In this document: one piece after another, positions 5,425 through 5,630 of the stretch | Position numbering within the stretch: position 1 is the stretch's first letter | Layout: the number at the start of each line of letters is the position of its first letter | Assembly: GCA_964573205.1 (NCBI GenBank) | Contig: CAZNIT010000039.1 | Coordinates: 1 to 5,630, forward strand | Reading direction: 5' to 3' | DNA: 5,630 nucleotides | From: QNZT01 sp964573205 | GTDB taxonomy: Bacteria; Campylobacterota; Campylobacteria; Campylobacterales; QNZT01 | Notes under the pieces: generated by a model | Database searches by the model: none | The model's input: only the letters and a program-made list of their open reading frames with translations | What the model was told of the DNA's origin: nothing | Made by a program: the position numbers and the translations under genes

Positions 5425-5630
5425 TTTTTTGTTTCCCCTTGTTGTATATATCTTCGTATGTCGCACGAGGTACGATATTTAGTACTTGAGTGGGACAAAG
5501 TTCAACGCAGGCTCCACAACCCACACATGCCTCTCTTATCTCCGGTATAAGAGCTCCGTTTTTGGAAACCATACCTATCGCATCTTCCGGATTCGGATGA
5601 AACGGACACAAATCAGCACAGATAGTACAA
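5417..5630 (-). CDS. nosG: NosG, polyferredoxin, C-terminal end (5' part off the window)
   Basis: Only the last 70 residues are inside the window; the frame is still open at the right edge. NosG is a NapG-like periplasmic protein with several [4Fe-4S] clusters, thought to work with membrane-bound NosH in taking electrons from menaquinol. Seen here are the end of one cluster motif, CTICADLCP (its first cysteine would lie just outside), and a complete CVGCGACVELCP at residues 35-46 of the fragment, followed by a short polar tail ending KGKQKNG. A TTG codon at 5611 could be mistaken for a start, but the open frame and cysteines upstream show it is internal. It overlaps nosC1 by 8 bases. Assignment to nosG rather than napG rests on the adjacent nosC1, nosC2 and nosH; it is likely but based on a fragment. 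Confidence 0.88.
   Translation of the reverse strand, partial: CTICADLCPFHPNPEDAIGMVSKNGALIPEIREACVGCGACVELCPTQVLNIVPRATYEDIYNKGKQKNG
5434..5440 (-). promoter_or_regulatory. Ribosome-binding site that selects the nosC1 ATG
   Basis: The minus strand reads AAGGGGA, 9 bases before the ATG at 5424 and inside the 3' end of nosG. It lies downstream of the alternative GTG at 5466 and therefore supports the shorter nosC1. Confidence 0.65.

Noticed and set aside
5425..5466. Longer nosC1 starting at the GTG at 5466
   Set aside because: It adds 14 polar residues before the signal peptide and overlaps nosG by 50 bases; the ATG at 5424 has its own AAGGGGA site.
5264..5482. Plus-strand open frame opposite nosC1 and nosG, rich in Ser, Phe and Ile
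   Set aside because: It is a mirror of the coding strand: the minus-strand genes carry clear haem and cluster motifs, and this frame has no recognisable domain.

Overview
The window is the 3' part of a nitrous-oxide reductase accessory (nos) operon of the Campylobacterota (Epsilonproteobacteria) type. It is read on the minus strand and meets, tail to tail, the 3' end of a hydrogenase maturation gene (hypE) on the plus strand. The gene set nosG-nosC1-nosC2-nosH-nosF-nosL-nosY matches the arrangement known from Wolinella succinogenes and relatives such as Sulfurimonas. Together with HypE it suggests a facultatively anaerobic, H2-oxidising, denitrifying chemolithotroph. No rRNA or marker gene is present, so the genus cannot be fixed.

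Layout from left to right: positions 1-474 (+) are the C-terminal half of HypE, cut by the window edge. After 12 bases, all remaining genes lie on the minus strand and so read from right to left: nosG (C-terminal end only, 5630-5417), nosC1 (5424-4873), nosC2 (4876-4346), nosH (4325-3414), nosF (3413-2772), nosL (2785-2315), nosY (2315-1488), a second NosL-like gene (1478-1017) and a small Aer/CetB-like PAS-domain gene (1008-487). Neighbouring genes overlap or are at most 20 bases apart, and several ribosome-binding sites sit on the preceding stop codon, so this looks like one transcript with heavy translational coupling. Its promoter and nosZ are presumably upstream, beyond the right edge. 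I see no RNA gene, mobile element, CRISPR array or convincing terminator.

How the parts work together (family knowledge plus inference): NosG and NosH are iron-sulfur proteins thought to take electrons from menaquinol. The monohaem cytochromes NosC1 and NosC2 would relay them to periplasmic NosZ. NosF (ATPase) and NosY (membrane permease), with NosD outside the window, and the copper-binding lipoprotein NosL serve assembly of the copper centre of NosZ. The second NosL-like protein keeps the C-terminal NosL pattern but has lost the Cys-X-Met copper motif. The terminal PAS gene resembles the FAD-binding energy-taxis sensors Aer and CetB and could link N2O respiration to redox sensing.

The main points for a second look are the degenerate second NosL, the PAS sensor as last gene of the nos operon, nosL lying between the two ABC transporter genes, two sister cytochromes with different membrane anchors, and a sharp base-composition break at the hypE/nos boundary.
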